Notes: a model not told the origin generated them from the letters alone. DNA of 64,000 bases from Thalassobacillus sp043497085 (GCA_043497085.1 JBIEKI010000019.1), one strand, 5' to 3'. Positions 15,317-23,812 are shown, counted from the stretch's first letter. Numbers and translations: made by a program.

Positions 15317-16312
15317 ATGCCGAATCGGTTTAAACGCGCTATTCAATTCAGTATTACATTAGCTACTTTGATATTAATCATGACCATTGTGTTCATGCAG
15401 GTGGAGAATTATACTTTTTTCGAAAGTTTCTGGATGACAATCGTATCTGTGCTGGCAATCGGTTATGGCGATATGGTTCCAGTCAGTAATGCCGGAAAAA
15501 TCTTTGCTATGTTTTTAATCCCGGTTACGATGGGGTTTTCTACTTACTTATTGACATTTATCGCAGCATCCATGATTGAAGGCAGACTATCGAAAAAATG
15601 GGAGAGAAAAAAGATGGATAAGCAAATCAGTCGAATGAAGGAACACTATATCATTTGTGGATATGGCCGTGTCGGGGAGCAAGTGTTAAAAGAACTCACC
15701 CAACACGATTATCATGCAGTAATCGTCGATTATGACGAGAAAGCTGTAGAAACAGTCCCGGAAGGCATTCCCTTTATCGTGGCAGATGCTAAAAAGAATG
15801 AAGTATTGGAGCATGCAGGGATAGGTAAAGCGAAAGGAATCATCATTACTACGTCGGATGATGCCACGAATGTCTTTATAACATTGACAGCCAAAGGGTT
15901 GAATGAGGGTGCTAAAGCAATTGTAAGAGCAGAAGCATTCGAAACGGAAGATAAAATAAAACGTGCAGGGGCAGACCACGTCGTAAATACCAGTGATTTA
16001 GGAGGCAGAAGAATGGCGCTTTCTATGATCAAGCCTGCAAGCATGCATTACATCGATTCTATTATTCACGCCGAATCTGATCACTATCAGGTGGAAGAAA
16101 TTAAAATTAATGAAGATTCTTCCCTTGAGAATCACAAAATCACCGAGCTGCCTTTGCATAAGGAACACGGTATTTCTATTCTCGGTCTTCAACGAGATAG
16201 TAAATTCATTGGATTGGCGGATAAAGATGCATCAATACAAACGGGCGATATTCTCATTTTATTCGGGGATTCCGATAATATAAAATCTTTCAAGGAGAAA
16301 ATCATCACTTAA
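15317..16312 (+). CDS. yugO: Potassium channel with RCK/TrkA domain (YugO-like)
   Basis: 331 residues. Two membrane helices (about 12-28 and 63-86) flank a pore loop with the K+ selectivity filter IGYGD (about 48-52). A cytosolic RCK domain follows: Rossmann motif YIICGYGRVGEQVL near 111-124, then a TrkA_C-type domain (about 240-330). B. subtilis YugO (328 residues) has the same plan and mediates K+ efflux used in biofilm electrical signalling. No internal second start for a free RCK protein is obvious. AGGGG lies seven bases before the ATG. Divergent from nadE. Confidence 0.9.
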   Translation: MPNRFKRAIQFSITLATLILIMTIVFMQVENYTFFESFWMTIVSVLAIGYGDMVPVSNAGKIFAMFLIPVTMGFSTYLLTFIAASMIEGRLSKKWERKKMDKQISRMKEHYIICGYGRVGEQVLKELTQHDYHAVIVDYDEKAVETVPEGIPFIVADAKKNEVLEHAGIGKAKGIIITTSDDATNVFITLTAKGLNEGAKAIVRAEAFETEDKIKRAGADHVVNTSDLGGRRMALSMIKPASMHYIDSIIHAESDHYQVEEIKINEDSSLENHKITELPLHKEHGISILGLQRDSKFIGLADKDASIQTGDILILFGDSDNIKSFKEKIIT

Positions 16313-16416
16313 GCTTCCACTCCTATAGAACAAATGACTTTAAAAACTTTTTATCCTGCGGGATAATAACAGACAGATAATTAATTTTTTGCAGTCGTTT
16401 TAAAGGAGTGCTGATT

Positions 16417-17103
16417 ATGATAGAAAAAGAAAGGCAAGTGCTTGTCATATTCCCTCACCCGGATGATGAAGCTTTCGGTGTATCAGGTACTATCGCTTCT
16501 TATATTAACCAGGGAACACCATTGACTTATGCTTGCTTAACCTTGGGGGAAATGGGAAGAAATCTCGGAAAGCCGCAATTCGCTAACCGCGAAACCCTGC
16601 CGCTTATCAGGAAAGAGGAACTGAAGCTGGCGGCGAAAGCAATGGGAATTGAAGACTTACGAATGATGGGCTTCCGTGATAAAACATTAGAATTTGAAGA
16701 TGATGAAAAAATGACCCAGCTGGTTCGTGATTTGATCAGTGAACTTCATCCATCTTTGATTATTACGTTTTACCCAGGCTACGCTGTGCATCCAGACCAC
16801 GAAGCTACCGCAAGGGCGGTCATCCGAGCTGTCAGTGAAATTGATCCGGCTGAACGACCGAAACTCCATTGTCTGGCTTTTGCCAATAACACCTATGAGG
16901 AATTAGGCGCACCGGATGTCATCAATGATATTGAAGCGGTCAAAGAACAGAAACTGGACGCCATGCGCGCCCATATTTCTCAAACGGCACGCATCCTGGA
17001 AATGATTGAAGAAGGTATGAAAGTCAATGATCCAGAAGCATTGAAGTGGGTCACGAAGGAAAGCTTCTACAGTTATAAATGGGAAAATGATCAGGTGAAA
17101 TAA
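16417..17103 (+). CDS. bshB2: Bacillithiol biosynthesis deacetylase BshB2
   Basis: 228 residues, PIG-L/LmbE zinc deacetylase family. The metal and catalytic motif is FPHPDDEAFGVSG (H14, D16, D17); the third ligand is in the YAVHPDHEATA motif. These enzymes remove the acetyl group from GlcNAc-malate during bacillithiol synthesis. The loop ACLTLGEMGRNLGKP and the overall length resemble BshB2 (YojG) more than BshB1. The start is the ATG at 16417, eight bases after AAAGGAG; the longer frame from a GTG at 16408 overlaps that site. It is monocistronic, ending at a terminator. Confidence 0.88.
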   Translation: MIEKERQVLVIFPHPDDEAFGVSGTIASYINQGTPLTYACLTLGEMGRNLGKPQFANRETLPLIRKEELKLAAKAMGIEDLRMMGFRDKTLEFEDDEKMTQLVRDLISELHPSLIITFYPGYAVHPDHEATARAVIRAVSEIDPAERPKLHCLAFANNTYEELGAPDVINDIEAVKEQKLDAMRAHISQTARILEMIEEGMKVNDPEALKWVTKESFYSYKWENDQVK

Positions 17104-17131
17104 ATGCTGTCCAAAAGGGCAGCATTTTCTT
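17102..17131 (+). terminator. Terminator of bshB2
   Basis: AAATGCTGtCC/GGgCAGCATTT stem, A-rich loop, then TTCTTTG. The 5' arm overlaps the stop codon. Confidence 0.85.
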
Positions 17132-17137
17132 TGTATT

Positions 17138-17163
17138 GTTTTAGCTTCCAGTCGGCAGGGTAA
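17138..17163 (+). promoter_or_regulatory. Sigma-B-type promoter of the csbD-like gene
   Basis: GTTTTA, a 14-base spacer and GGGTAA closely match the general-stress consensus GTTTAA-N13-15-GGGTAT. It lies 39 bases before the csbD-like start codon, and csbD is a known sigma-B target in B. subtilis. Confidence 0.85.
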
Positions 17164-17201
17164 ATGTCTAATACAATAGTTCGGAAAGGAGCATGTTACC
17201 A

Positions 17202-17390
17202 ATGAAAGATAAAAAAGGTCTTAGCGATAAAGTGAAAGCAGGGGTTTCAAAAGCAAAAGGTGAAATGAAGGACCAGGCAGGTAATGCTAAAAATGATCCG
17301 AAGATGCAAGCGGAAGGTAAAAATGAGAAAGACAAAGGTGAATTCCAAAAGAAGACCGGTGAGATGAAAGATAAATTCAATAATAAATAA
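17202..17390 (+). CDS. csbD: CsbD-family general stress protein
   Basis: 62 residues, almost only K, G, E, D, A, N and Q, with repeated KGxxK/AGNAKNDPKMQAEGK segments typical of the CsbD family of intrinsically disordered, hydrophilic stress proteins. The function is unknown. Start ATG 17202 follows AAAGGAG; an in-frame ATG at 17193 is only one base from that site. The sigma-B-type promoter directly upstream fits the family's regulation, and an extended hairpin terminator follows. Confidence 0.88.
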   Translation: MKDKKGLSDKVKAGVSKAKGEMKDQAGNAKNDPKMQAEGKNEKDKGEFQKKTGEMKDKFNNK

Positions 17391-17411
17391 AAAAAGGATC
17401 CTCCCTCTATC

Positions 17412-17470
17412 AAGTAGTTCATTTTTGGTGTGCAAAATGTCTTTGCAACCCTTAACTGAACTACTTTTTT
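17412..17470 (+). terminator. Terminator of csbD
   Basis: AAGTAGTTCA pairs with TGAACTACTT around a region containing an inner GCAAA/TTTGC hairpin. TTTTATT follows. Confidence 0.7.
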
Positions 17471-17502
17471 ATTGAAAAGATCTGTTAAACGATGTTGGCT
17501 AT

Positions 17503-17661
17503 TTTTATAAGTGTCTTACTTCATTTAAGGGGCCGAAAAGTCGAAGACTTGAGCTCGAGATACTTCGGGTCCGTTGCCGAGTCAGGAGTAAGGACGGCTG
17601 GGAAACGATTCGCTTTCCTGTGGGGGAACTGGCAAGCCTCCTCAGACTTCGTCTTCCGGGG
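17503..17661 (+). repeat. Large foldback repeat, truncated copy (R1)
   Basis: Starts with the shared edge region and GCCGAAAAGTCGAAGACTT, then runs through a stretch with CGCTTTCCTGTGGGGGAACT and CTCAGACTTCGTCTTCCGGGG that is identical over long blocks to the copy at 48.4 kb. Homology stops abruptly at about 17661, where the tnpB element's left flank begins, so the 3' half has been lost. Confidence 0.8.
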
Positions 17662-19060
17662 TTTTTATCATATATTGGTAGAAGACCCCCACCTCAAAAC
17701 GCGGAGCGTTTAGGTGGGGGATGAATGCCGGGTTTTCACTTCGGGCGATAAAATAGATAAGAACTCGTGTTCGTAATATTTTAACAGATGCTGTATAATA
17801 TAGGTATCTAAATACCTGTAAAGGAGTGAGCAACCGAATGGAGGTGAAGAAAGCTTATAAGTTTCGTATCTACCCAAATCAAACGCAAACCCAACTTTTC
17901 GAACAAACCTTCGGTTGTTCACGATTCTTGTATAACCGGGCACTCTATGAAACAAAAGAAGCAGGTACTAAGTTCCGTAAGACTCCAGTAATCACAGAAA
18001 TACCTAAACTCAAAAAAGCTTTTACGTGGCTGAAAGCTGTTGATAGCATCGCCCTCCAGGCATCCATCGAAAACTTAGACGACGCATTCATAAGGTTCTA
18101 CCGCAAACAAACGAAATTCCCGCGCTTTAAGTCTAAGAAAAACCTGGTGAAGAGTTATACAACAAAAGCAGTCAACGGAAACATTAAGCTGGAAAACAAT
18201 AAAATCAAGCTACCGAAGGTAGGCTGGATCCGTTATGCCAAAAGCCGTGAAGTTAAAGGAACTATTAAGCGTGTCACCGTGCGCAAAAATGCGGCGGGTA
18301 AGTATTTTGTATCTATTCTAGCTGTCGTGGAACACAACTATAACCGTAACCATACTAACGAAACGGTCGGTTTGGATCTCGGATTAACAGATTTCCTCAT
18401 CACGAACGAGGGTTCGAAAATCAAGAACCCTCGTCATCAAAAGAAGTATGAACAAAAATTACAACACGCGCAGCGTACCCTGTCCCGAAGAACTAATGGT
18501 TCTTCGAATTGGCACAAACAAAAAAATAAAGTAGCTCGCATCCATGAAAAGATCGTTAATGCCCGCCGGGATTTTCAGCATAAATTATCCCGCCAACTAG
18601 TGGACCAATTCGATGTCATCGGCATCGAAAGCTTAAGTGTGGCCAAAATGCTGAAAAACTCGGATCGAGCCAAGTCCATATCCGATGCCTCCTGGAGTGA
18701 GTTCATAACAATGATTAAGTACAAAGCAGAATGGTATGGATCCGCCATTGTTGAGGTTGGAAAATTGTTCCCGTCTACACAGTTGTGTTCTGTCTGCGGC
18801 CACAAGGAAAAGAGCGTCAAAGATGATACCGTTCGTGTGTGGATATGTCCTAATTGTCATACGAATCATGATCGGGATATCAACGCTGCTTGTAATATAA
18901 AAAAAGAGGCGGAACGCCTCTTGACAAAATCTAAAAGTGCGTAAGCGCGCCAACCGTCGGGACGACGGGGGTAGCCTGTGTCGATTACTGTCCAACAGGA
19001 CGGTCAACCCAGGAATCCCCCACTTCAAATTTCGGAGAAATTAAGTGGGGGTAGTTCAAC
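17662..19060 (+). mobile_element. IS200/IS605-family element carrying only tnpB (IS1341-like)
   Basis: Left-end hairpin: CCCCCACCT...AGGTGGGGG (17685-17719 region). Right-end hairpin: CCCCCACTT...AAGTGGGGG (19017-19050), ending GTAGTTCAAC. A tnpB gene lies between them and there is no tnpA transposase, so any mobility would need a TnpA supplied elsewhere. It adjoins a truncated foldback repeat on the left. The exact left boundary is uncertain by some 20 bases. A 19-base copy of the right end lies alone at 4237. Confidence 0.8.
17838..18944 (+). CDS. tnpB: TnpB, RNA-guided nuclease of an IS605-type element
   Basis: 368 residues and apparently intact. The RuvC-like catalytic residues are visible: D180 in GLDLGLTD, E264 in IGIESLS and D347 in HDRDINAACN. 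The zinc ribbon is CSVC (317-320) and CPNC (337-340). The N-terminal helix-turn-helix region (KAYKFRIYPN...FEQTFGCSRFLYNRAL) is standard. TnpB cuts DNA guided by a short RNA made from the element's right end and helps retain the element after excision. Start ATG 17838, 11 bases after AAAGGAG; GTG 17826 overlaps that site. With all key residues present it is probably active. Confidence 0.92.
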   Translation: MEVKKAYKFRIYPNQTQTQLFEQTFGCSRFLYNRALYETKEAGTKFRKTPVITEIPKLKKAFTWLKAVDSIALQASIENLDDAFIRFYRKQTKFPRFKSKKNLVKSYTTKAVNGNIKLENNKIKLPKVGWIRYAKSREVKGTIKRVTVRKNAAGKYFVSILAVVEHNYNRNHTNETVGLDLGLTDFLITNEGSKIKNPRHQKKYEQKLQHAQRTLSRRTNGSSNWHKQKNKVARIHEKIVNARRDFQHKLSRQLVDQFDVIGIESLSVAKMLKNSDRAKSISDASWSEFITMIKYKAEWYGSAIVEVGKLFPSTQLCSVCGHKEKSVKDDTVRVWICPNCHTNHDRDINAACNIKKEAERLLTKSKSA

Positions 19061-19075
19061 ACAAATCACAGTAAT
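18900..19075 (+). ncRNA. Probable omega (guide) RNA of tnpB
   Basis: In IS605-type elements the guide RNA spans the tnpB 3' end and the right end, and its guide is the flanking host DNA. Here the scaffold would end with the CCCCCACTT/AAGTGGGGG hairpin and TAGTTCAAC at 19060, and the guide would begin with ACAAATCACAGTAATTATC. The 5' end is not determinable from sequence. The region between the stop codon and the hairpin (AACCGTCGGGACGACGGGGG...) is GC-rich and structured. Confidence 0.6.
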
Positions 19076-19077
19076 TA

Positions 19078-19500
19078 TCATACCGGTTTGGGTTTACGGA
19101 CAATACCCATTATCCCAGCTACAATATAGAACAAGCCGGCCACCACCCCGACACCGACCGTTATTACCGTTGCGATGACTGCTGTGACAATCAGTACTAT
19201 ACCGGCAAGTTTCGGCTTTTTATTCCCCTTGATCAAATAAATGGCTACTATCCCGATCAATAAGGCAACTATACCGGTAACAATAATGATCATCGCTCCA
19301 TCTGCGATTCCTTCTATCATCTGATCTATATTGATTTCCTCCAGATTTGCCTCTGGGTCTTGTTGTATCGTACCTTCCAGACTTTCCCGGAATTCGGGGT
19401 TGTCTTTTGCATTTACAACAATGCTCAGCATACCGGCAATCAATCCGTAAAGAACGACTCCAATTACTGTGAGGACGATTTCAGCTGTACGTTTCATCAT
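19078..19500 (-). CDS. DUF4064 membrane protein
   Basis: 140 residues. Opening MMKRTAEIVLTVIGVV, a long hydrophilic outside loop (KDNPEFRESLEGTIQQDPE) after helix 1, then three more helices (about 72-92, 98-118, 115-135) fit the DUF4064 family of four-helix membrane proteins of unknown function. The start follows GGGGAGAAGAACGA, and either of two adjacent ATGs could serve. The stop codon lies only about 18 bases from the right end of the tnpB element, so the insertion just missed it and the putative guide reads into the 3' end of this gene. Confidence 0.82.
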   Translation of the reverse strand: MMKRTAEIVLTVIGVVLYGLIAGMLSIVVNAKDNPEFRESLEGTIQQDPEANLEEINIDQMIEGIADGAMIIIVTGIVALLIGIVAIYLIKGNKKPKLAGIVLIVTAVIATVITVGVGVVAGLFYIVAGIMGIVRKPKPV

Positions 19501-19616
19501 TCGTTCTTCTCCCCTCTATTAAATCTTTCATAGCGAATTCGATCTTACTAAACAGAGTAACATATCAGTCCGTAATTCTTTTATCAGAAAGGCTGACTGA
19601 ATCATAATAAATAGAA

Positions 19617-19656
19617 AAAGCCCAGCCGACTGAACAATTCAGCGGGCTGGGCTTTT
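19617..19656 (-). terminator. Terminator of typA
   Basis: AAAGCCCAGCC...GGCTGGGCTTT with inner CTGAA/TTCAG pairing. It lies immediately after the typA stop on the reverse strand. Confidence 0.88.
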
Positions 19657-19658
19657 GT

Positions 19659-21506
19659 TTACTTTTCAACATTTTGAAGTTTCTTCTTCTTCGCTTCTTT
19701 TTCACGTTCGTTCTTGTTCAAGATCTTTTTACGGATCCGGATGGATTCTGGCGTAACTTCACAGTATTCGTCATCATCCAGGTATTCGATCGCTTCTTCA
19801 AGCGTTAGCTTACGTGTCTTTTTAATAGTATTCGTTGTATCTTTGTTGGCGGAACGGATATTGGTCAAATGCTTTTCTTTCGTAATATTAACCGTCAAGT
19901 CATTATCACGGTTATGCTCTCCGACTACCATCCCTTCATAAACCTCTGTACCTGGCTCGACAAAAATCGTACCACGATCTTCGAGGTTCATAATACCATA
20001 CGTAGATGCTTTTCCTTTATCGAGAGAGACAAGTACACCTTGACGACGGCCGCCTACTTGCCCCTGGACAAGTGGCGCATAGCCATCAAACGTATGATTC
20101 AGGATTCCATAGCCACGAGTCTGGGATAAGAACTCAGTCGTGTATCCGATCAAGCCACGGGATGGCACTAAGAATTCCAAGCGGACTTGCCCGTTGCCAT
20201 CATTGACCATGTCTTGCATTTCACCTTTACGATAACCAATGGATTCCATAACAGCACCCTGGTAGTCTTCTGGCACGTCAATCTGAACACGTTCAACCGG
20301 CTCACAAGTAACGCCATCGACTTCTTTCAGGATAACTTTTGGTTTGGACAGCTGCAATTCAAACCCTTCACGGCGCATGTTTTCTACTAAAATAGAAAGG
20401 TGAAGCTCGCCACGGCCTGAGACTGTCCAGACATCTGGAGATTCGGTTGGTGTTACACGCAAACTGACATCTGTCTCTAACTGTGTCATCAAACGCTCTT
20501 CGATTTGACGGGAAGTTACATACTTACCTTCGCGTCCGGCAAAAGGACTGTTGTTGACAAGGAAAGTCATTTCAAGTGTCGGTTCATCAATTCGAGGAAT
20601 TTCCATTGCCTCTTGATGATCAGGAGGACAAATGGTTTCTCCCACGTTGATGTCTTCCATACCAGAAATCGCGACAATGTCTCCTGCCTGTGCTTCCTGG
20701 ATTTCAATACGCTTCAAACCTATGAAACCAAACAGTTTCGTCACGCGGAAATTTTTGACAGATCCATCTTTTTTCATCAATACGACCGACTGTCCAACTT
20801 TGATGCTGCCGCGGAAAATACGACCAATACCAATACGTCCGACGTAGTCATTATAATCAAGCAAAGTCACCTGGAATTGTAATGGCTCATCTGAATTCTC
20901 AACCGGTGCCGGAATATTATCCATAATGGTTGTGAACACAGGGTCCATGGTTTCTTTCTGGGTATCCAGCTCAGGTTCTTCACTGGAAGTACCATTCAAG
21001 GCAGATGCGTAAACAACCGGGAATTCCAATTGATCTTCATCGGCGCCAAGTTCAATGAAAAGATCCAGGACTTCATCTACGACTTCATCAGGGCGGGCAC
21101 TCGGGCGGTCGATTTTATTCAACACGACTACAGGAGTCAATTTTTGTTCCAAAGCTTTCTTCAATACAAAGCGTGTCTGCGGCATACACCCTTCATAAGC
21201 ATCCACGACAAGTAAAACTCCGTCGACCATTTTCATGATCCGTTCTACTTCGCCGCCAAAGTCAGCGTGACCTGGTGTATCCATAATATTAATACGAGTA
21301 TCGTTATAATTAATCGCGGTGTTTTTAGCTAAAATAGTAATACCGCGTTCTCTCTCTAAATCGTTGGAATCCATTGCGCGTTCGTCCACTTGCTCATTAT
21401 CACGGAATGTACCGGAATAGCGTAGCAGCTGATCCACTAAAGTAGTTTTACCGTGGTCAACGTGGGCAATGATCGCGACGTTGCGAATATCGTTTCTGTG
21501 TTGCAT
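19659..21506 (-). CDS. typA: Ribosome-associated GTPase TypA/BipA
   Basis: 615 residues. G1 is AHVDHGKTT, G2 lies in the ERGITI loop, G3 DTPGHADF, G4 NKIDRP and G5 YASALNG. EF-G-like domains II, III and V and the TypA-specific C-terminal domain follow (SRGLIGYTTEFLSQTRGYGILNH). It acts in ribosome assembly and stress or cold adaptation. Start ATG 21506 (MQHRNDIRNVAII) lies ten bases after AGGAG; a longer frame to 21530 has no site. The leader is unusual: copy C of the 100-bp element, which on this strand ends in a terminator-like hairpin plus UUUUU, abuts the ribosome binding site. Confidence 0.95.
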   Translation of the reverse strand: MQHRNDIRNVAIIAHVDHGKTTLVDQLLRYSGTFRDNEQVDERAMDSNDLERERGITILAKNTAINYNDTRINIMDTPGHADFGGEVERIMKMVDGVLLVVDAYEGCMPQTRFVLKKALEQKLTPVVVLNKIDRPSARPDEVVDEVLDLFIELGADEDQLEFPVVYASALNGTSSEEPELDTQKETMDPVFTTIMDNIPAPVENSDEPLQFQVTLLDYNDYVGRIGIGRIFRGSIKVGQSVVLMKKDGSVKNFRVTKLFGFIGLKRIEIQEAQAGDIVAISGMEDINVGETICPPDHQEAMEIPRIDEPTLEMTFLVNNSPFAGREGKYVTSRQIEERLMTQLETDVSLRVTPTESPDVWTVSGRGELHLSILVENMRREGFELQLSKPKVILKEVDGVTCEPVERVQIDVPEDYQGAVMESIGYRKGEMQDMVNDGNGQVRLEFLVPSRGLIGYTTEFLSQTRGYGILNHTFDGYAPLVQGQVGGRRQGVLVSLDKGKASTYGIMNLEDRGTIFVEPGTEVYEGMVVGEHNRDNDLTVNITKEKHLTNIRSANKDTTNTIKKTRKLTLEEAIEYLDDDEYCEVTPESIRIRKKILNKNEREKEAKKKKLQNVEK

Positions 21507-21530
21507 GTTGCACACACTCCTCTTTAACAT

Positions 21531-21632
21531 TTAGAAAAACCTGGCTTGTCGCCAGGTCCTTATAGCGAAAGTCATAGTCTTTCTTTACATGAATCCTTTT
21601 ATTTAAGTTAAATCTACTTAAAATACAAAAAT
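21531..21632 (+). repeat. 100-bp interspersed element, copy C (in the typA leader)
   Basis: TTAGAAAAACCTGGCTTGTC start, ATAGCGAAAGTCATAGT second arm, and the distal AAGTTAAATCTACTTAAAAT segment. Read leftward (typA strand), CCTGGC-GACAA-GCCAGG followed by TTTTTCTAA forms a terminator-like hairpin whose T-run ends about 10 bases before the typA ribosome binding site. Confidence 0.88.
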
Positions 21633-21749
21633 TATTCAACTTGTCTATTATAACACACTAACCACTATGATAATACACCTATCTTATATTTTGCTATTAT
21701 CTCCATTCGCAGTACAATTAAAACAACTAAATCAAAGCAGGTGTTGTAT

Positions 21750-22583
21750 ATGTTATCTTACACACAAATCAAATGGCTGATTCTACTTGTCCCAGCAGTA
21801 GCAATTGGTTTATGGGAATATATACGTCATGAATTTTTACTTCCTTACCTCTCTATGAACGCAGGTAATATCCTCTCCCCTTTCATAGTGCTGGCAATTA
21901 TCCTGCTTGTAAACAGGCGACTTTTCCATGTTCTCGAGAGACATCAGGAAGAACTGGAAGAAGAAAAAATGAAACAGGCTGTCATGGAAGAGAGACAGGC
22001 GATTTCACGGGAACTTCATGACTCGATATCACAATCTTTATTTTTACTGGGAGTCAAAATAAATAAATTACGTAATCGGGAAGATAATGAAGAAAAACAG
22101 TGGCAGCAAATCGATAACACCATTATGAGCATTCAAAAAAATGTCCGGGAATCCATAAAACAATTAAGAAAACATGAGCCTGTCATCCAGAAATGGGATG
22201 CTGCTCTGGAAGAATTGATAGAGCACGTAAAGGAAACTCTTCCCACAGTCCGTATCGAAAACGATTGGAACTTGAACGATGAGATTTGGAATATGGAAGA
22301 AAAGGTTCAGGCTTACTTCATACTCAGAGAGGCATTAACCAATATCATCAAACACGCCAGCCGGGTTAAGCAGGTGGGGCTTTACAGTACAAATACAGAC
22401 AAGGGATGGGAATTTCAAGTAACTGATGACGGGGACCCTTGTGAAATAGATACACCAAAAACATCCCATTATGGAATGGAAATGATGAGGGATCGGGCAA
22501 ATAAAATGGGCTGGGAATTTTCTTATGAACGGGTACAAAACAAAACGATCGTCTCTGTCCGTTACAAAGGGGGAAACATTTGA
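21750..22583 (+). CDS. Two-component sensor histidine kinase (HisKA_3 family)
   Basis: 277 residues. Two membrane helices (about 7-24 and 38-56) enclose a very short outside loop, so sensing probably occurs in or at the membrane. A coiled linker leads to the dimerisation/phosphoacceptor motif ERQAISRELHDSISQSLF with the phosphorylated H of ELHDS. The HATPase region follows (REALTNIIKHA N-box, VTDDG G1 box). This is the NarX/LiaS/DesK-type class that pairs with LuxR-type regulators. ATG 21750 follows AGGTG. The stop overlaps or abuts the response regulator gene. The stimulus is unknown. Confidence 0.9.
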   Translation: MLSYTQIKWLILLVPAVAIGLWEYIRHEFLLPYLSMNAGNILSPFIVLAIILLVNRRLFHVLERHQEELEEEKMKQAVMEERQAISRELHDSISQSLFLLGVKINKLRNREDNEEKQWQQIDNTIMSIQKNVRESIKQLRKHEPVIQKWDAALEELIEHVKETLPTVRIENDWNLNDEIWNMEEKVQAYFILREALTNIIKHASRVKQVGLYSTNTDKGWEFQVTDDGDPCEIDTPKTSHYGMEMMRDRANKMGWEFSYERVQNKTIVSVRYKGGNI

Positions 22584-22585
22584 CT

Positions 22586-23218
22586 ATGTATCATGTTGTG
22601 ATTGCAGATGACCATGAGGACGCACGGGAGGGTATCCGGGAAATATTAAGCACCCTACACAACTATCAAATCGCCGGAGAAGCTGTAGACGGAGAAGAAG
22701 CTGTTAAGATGGCAACAGAACTGCAACCAGACCTAATCTTGATGGATATCCAGATGCCTAAGCTGGATGGACTGCAAGCAACAAAGGCTATTAAAGACCA
22801 GTGGCCGCATATCAAAATCATCATTCTTACGGTCTCGGACGACAGCATGCATCTCTTCGAAGCCTTGCGCGAAGGTGCTCAAGGCTATCTTTTGAAAAAT
22901 GTGAAACCTACCGATTGGGGCAGCTATATTAATGCTGTCATGAACGAAACAGACAGCTTATCGAAAACCCTTGTGAATGAAACACTCCAAACCTTAGTTG
23001 AAAATAAGCAGACGACTAATCGTCCTCCTTTAACAGATCGTGAGATAGAGATCATGACGCTGGCAGTTGCGGGTGCCAAAAACAAAGAAATATCCCGGCA
23101 ATTGCACATCTCGGAAAACACAGTTAAAAACCACCTAAAAAGCATGCTGAGGAAGCTCGGCATCAAAAACCGGGTGGAATTGACCCGGATGGCTTACGAG
23201 AATGGTTGGATAAAGTAA
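22586..23218 (+). CDS. NarL/LuxR-family response regulator
   Basis: About 210 residues. The receiver domain has the acidic pair in VIADDHED, the phosphoacceptor D in PDLILMDIQMP, T in IILTVSD and K in GYLLKNVKP. A C-terminal LuxR helix-turn-helix (LTDREIEIMTLAVAGAKNKE, then ISENTVKNHLKSMLRKLG) binds DNA. It pairs with the upstream kinase. ATG 22586 is given, but an in-frame TTG at 22580, six bases after AAAGGGGG and overlapping the kinase stop, is an equally good start. The next gene, a YtkA-like lipoprotein 115 bases downstream, may be a target or part of the same unit. Confidence 0.92.
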   Translation: MYHVVIADDHEDAREGIREILSTLHNYQIAGEAVDGEEAVKMATELQPDLILMDIQMPKLDGLQATKAIKDQWPHIKIIILTVSDDSMHLFEALREGAQGYLLKNVKPTDWGSYINAVMNETDSLSKTLVNETLQTLVENKQTTNRPPLTDREIEIMTLAVAGAKNKEISRQLHISENTVKNHLKSMLRKLGIKNRVELTRMAYENGWIK

Positions 23219-23332
23219 ACCGATTGTCACAAAGTTGGCACAAGGATAGCCCGACAGGGTCATAGTTTTTCCAAAAATGACGTGTTAAGCTATATGAGAA
23301 TGTAATTATTTTCAAATAAGGGAGCCATCACG

Positions 23333-23812
23333 ATGAAAAAAACACTTATTTATTTAGGTCTATTCATCACTGCTATCGTTCTTAGTGCATGTGGCGGAGA
23401 TCAATCGGGAAGTGCTGAAGAAGACGGCATGGAACCGATGCTTGCGACCAAAGTCGTCATGCCTGAAGATATCCAGCCAAACGAAGAAGTCACTTTCCAG
23501 GCTAAAGTAACTCAAGGAGAAGAAACAGTAGAGGATGCAGACTATGTAAAATTTGAATTCTGGGCCGAAGGGGCGTCAGATGAAGATCACGAAAAAGTAG
23601 AAGCAGAACATAAAGGCGACGGTGTCTATGAAGTCTCCTATACCTTTGAAGAAGAAGGGGCTTACTATCTTTTCGCCCACACGCAAGCACGTGACATGCA
23701 TGTCATGCCTAAGAAGAAGTTTCCTGTCGGGGATGTAGAAATCACCAAAGACACAGAAGAAGAAGCTGATATGAGCGGCGATGATATGGAAGGTAACGAC
23801 GACAGCCATTAA
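23333..23812 (+). CDS. YtkA-like (FixH-type) lipoprotein
   Basis: 159 residues. The lipobox LSAC (C20) follows a hydrophobic signal peptide. A single YtkA-like beta-sandwich domain (about 38-140; PNEEVTFQAKVTQGEE, VYEVSYTFEEEGAYYLFAHTQ) is followed by an acidic C-terminus rich in D, E and M. YtkA domains occur in proteins linked to copper handling or membrane redox, but the role is not established. AGGGAG lies eight bases before the ATG. It follows the two-component genes with a 114-base gap that contains a CACAAAGTTGGCACAA near-repeat and may hold its own promoter. Confidence 0.8.
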   Translation: MKKTLIYLGLFITAIVLSACGGDQSGSAEEDGMEPMLATKVVMPEDIQPNEEVTFQAKVTQGEETVEDADYVKFEFWAEGASDEDHEKVEAEHKGDGVYEVSYTFEEEGAYYLFAHTQARDMHVMPKKKFPVGDVEITKDTEEEADMSGDDMEGNDDSH

